Source: an uncultured Burkholderiales bacterium (GTDB taxonomy: Bacteria; Pseudomonadota; Gammaproteobacteria; Burkholderiales; Thiobacillaceae). Taken from it: a DNA stretch of 64,000 bases. The stretch is from positions 1-64,000 of the forward strand of contig CALEDT010000008.1 in NCBI GenBank assembly GCA_937949525.1, written 5' to 3'. Under the pieces are notes generated by a model. It did no database searches. It worked only from the letters and a program-made list of their open reading frames with translations, and had not been told where the DNA came from. Positions 63,269 to 64,000 of the stretch are shown here, piece by piece (positions within the stretch are counted from its first letter, which is position 1; every line of letters starts with the position of its first letter). Position numbers and translations under genes: made by a program.

Positions 63269-64000
63269 TCAGGCGCCGTCGCGGCGATACTTGCCGCGCA
63301 CCTTTTCGTCATACATGGCATCGTCGGCGCGCCGCATCAGATCCTCCAGCGTGGCGGTGTCCTCGCCGCAGGTGGCGACGCCGATCGACAGACGCGCACG
63401 CACGGGCGGATCGACATCCGGCAACGGCTGGCCGACGCGCTCGCGCAGCCGGCGCAAGAGGGCATCGAGATTCGGTCCTGGTGCGGTGTCCGGCAGCAGC
63501 GCCAGGAACTCGTCACCGCCGACGCGCGCGAGCAGGTCGGATTCGCGCAGCGCCGCGCGCAGTTGCCGGGCCACGTGCACCAGCAGTCGGTCGCCGACGG
63601 CGTGGCCGTGCGTATCGTTGACCAGCTTGAAATCATCCAGGTCCATGTTCAACAGCGTCAGATGACGTCGGCTGCGTTTGGCCAGGTTGAACAAACTCTC
63701 GCCGCGCACGTTGAACTGGTGCCGATTGGCCAGCCCGGTGAGGCTGTCCTGCAGGGCCAGCGCACGCACACGCCGATGGGCCGACAGGGTGGAATGGATC
63801 ATCATCGCGCCCAGCAGGGCCAGCAGCGCGGCGACCAGATGCGGCGCCAGGGCTTCCAGGCGATGCATCGGTGTCGGCTCCGCGGTCGACAACCGCGCCG
63901 CCAGTTGCCAACTGCCGCCCGGGATGTACACGTCCATCAGCACCGACTGCGGGTCGTCGAACAGCGCCGCATCGCCCAGAAACACCTCGCCGTCCGCACC
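63269..64000 (-). CDS. Membrane GGDEF protein (diguanylate cyclase), N-terminus cut by window edge
   Basis: The C-terminal 243 residues of a sensory diguanylate cyclase whose N-terminus lies beyond the window. The visible part starts within a CHASE-like periplasmic sensory domain (FLGDAALFDDPQSVLMDVYIPGGSWQLAA), crosses the membrane in one helix (LVAALLALLGAMMIH), and ends in a GGDEF domain with DSLTGLANRHQF and RVGGDEFLALL. An RxxD-like inhibitory site (RESD) sits just before the active site. No EAL domain follows. It makes c-di-GMP in response to an unknown signal. Confidence 0.9.
   Translation of the reverse strand, partial: GADGEVFLGDAALFDDPQSVLMDVYIPGGSWQLAARLSTAEPTPMHRLEALAPHLVAALLALLGAMMIHSTLSAHRRVRALALQDSLTGLANRHQFNVRGESLFNLAKRSRRHLTLLNMDLDDFKLVNDTHGHAVGDRLLVHVARQLRAALRESDLLARVGGDEFLALLPDTAPGPNLDALLRRLRERVGQPLPDVDPPVRARLSIGVATCGEDTATLEDLMRRADDAMYDEKVRGKYRRDGA

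Overview
The window is a GC-rich, densely coded bacterial chromosome segment. It holds about 68 protein genes, mostly packed end to end with many 4-base start/stop overlaps. No rRNA, tRNA, CRISPR array, prophage or insertion sequence was recognised. The gene set (UvrB, RimO, RadA, release factor 3, SrkA, SlyX, a GcvR-like regulator, a Cpx-like two-component system) points to a proteobacterium, most likely a gammaproteobacterium. SoxA/SoxX, an octaheme tetrathionate-reductase-family cytochrome and several small c- and b-type cytochromes suggest a sulfur-oxidising lifestyle. Species cannot be read from the sequence alone.

Layout. 1-8.9 kb: the end of an aspartate aminotransferase, uvrB, a DMT transporter, a low-molecular-weight phosphatase, a metallo-beta-lactamase-fold hydrolase, an old-yellow-enzyme reductase, and a thioredoxin-HEAT fusion overlapping a succinate-semialdehyde dehydrogenase. 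9.1-11.2 kb: a cytochrome operon (small cytochrome c, membrane cytochrome b, SHP/DUF1924 monoheme protein, diheme DHC) behind a good sigma70-type promoter. 11.3-32.8 kb: mostly housekeeping genes (MoCF-binding protein, NAGGN-type amidotransferase, SrkA, TlpA-like, rhodanese, ZIP and CDF metal transporters, RimO, MoxR, lytic transglycosylase, HicA-like protein, GcvR-like, ParA-like, cobalamin adenosyltransferase, FIST protein, Nth, exported superoxide dismutase, CZB-GGDEF cyclase, L,D-transpeptidase, TadA).

33-48 kb is the respiratory and sulfur-related part. It has soxA-soxX with a strong terminator, a DEAD-box helicase, a YgiQ-type radical SAM protein, and a nitronate-monooxygenase-like flavoprotein. 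A three-gene module (hemerythrin, DUF2249, NnrS-like membrane protein) sits behind an FNR/DNR-like box, followed by radA. Next is a three-gene operon of a DUF302 protein with a Gly-rich C-terminal arm ending in Cys, an octaheme cytochrome and a membrane cytochrome b. This operon is the best candidate for an incompletely described system.

48-64 kb: an MMPL/RND permease with a periplasmic partner, prfC, a Tim44-domain protein, a DUF2062 protein, two cation/proton antiporters flanking a tandem universal stress protein, and a Cpx-like envelope-stress locus. In that locus a Spy/CpxP-like protein diverges from a response regulator and histidine kinase, with five phased GTAAA-like pentamers between them. 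YlqF GTPase, SlyX and a truncated GGDEF protein close the window.

Three diverged copies of one dispersed hairpin repeat lie in intergenic gaps near 8.95, 16.1 and 26.2 kb.
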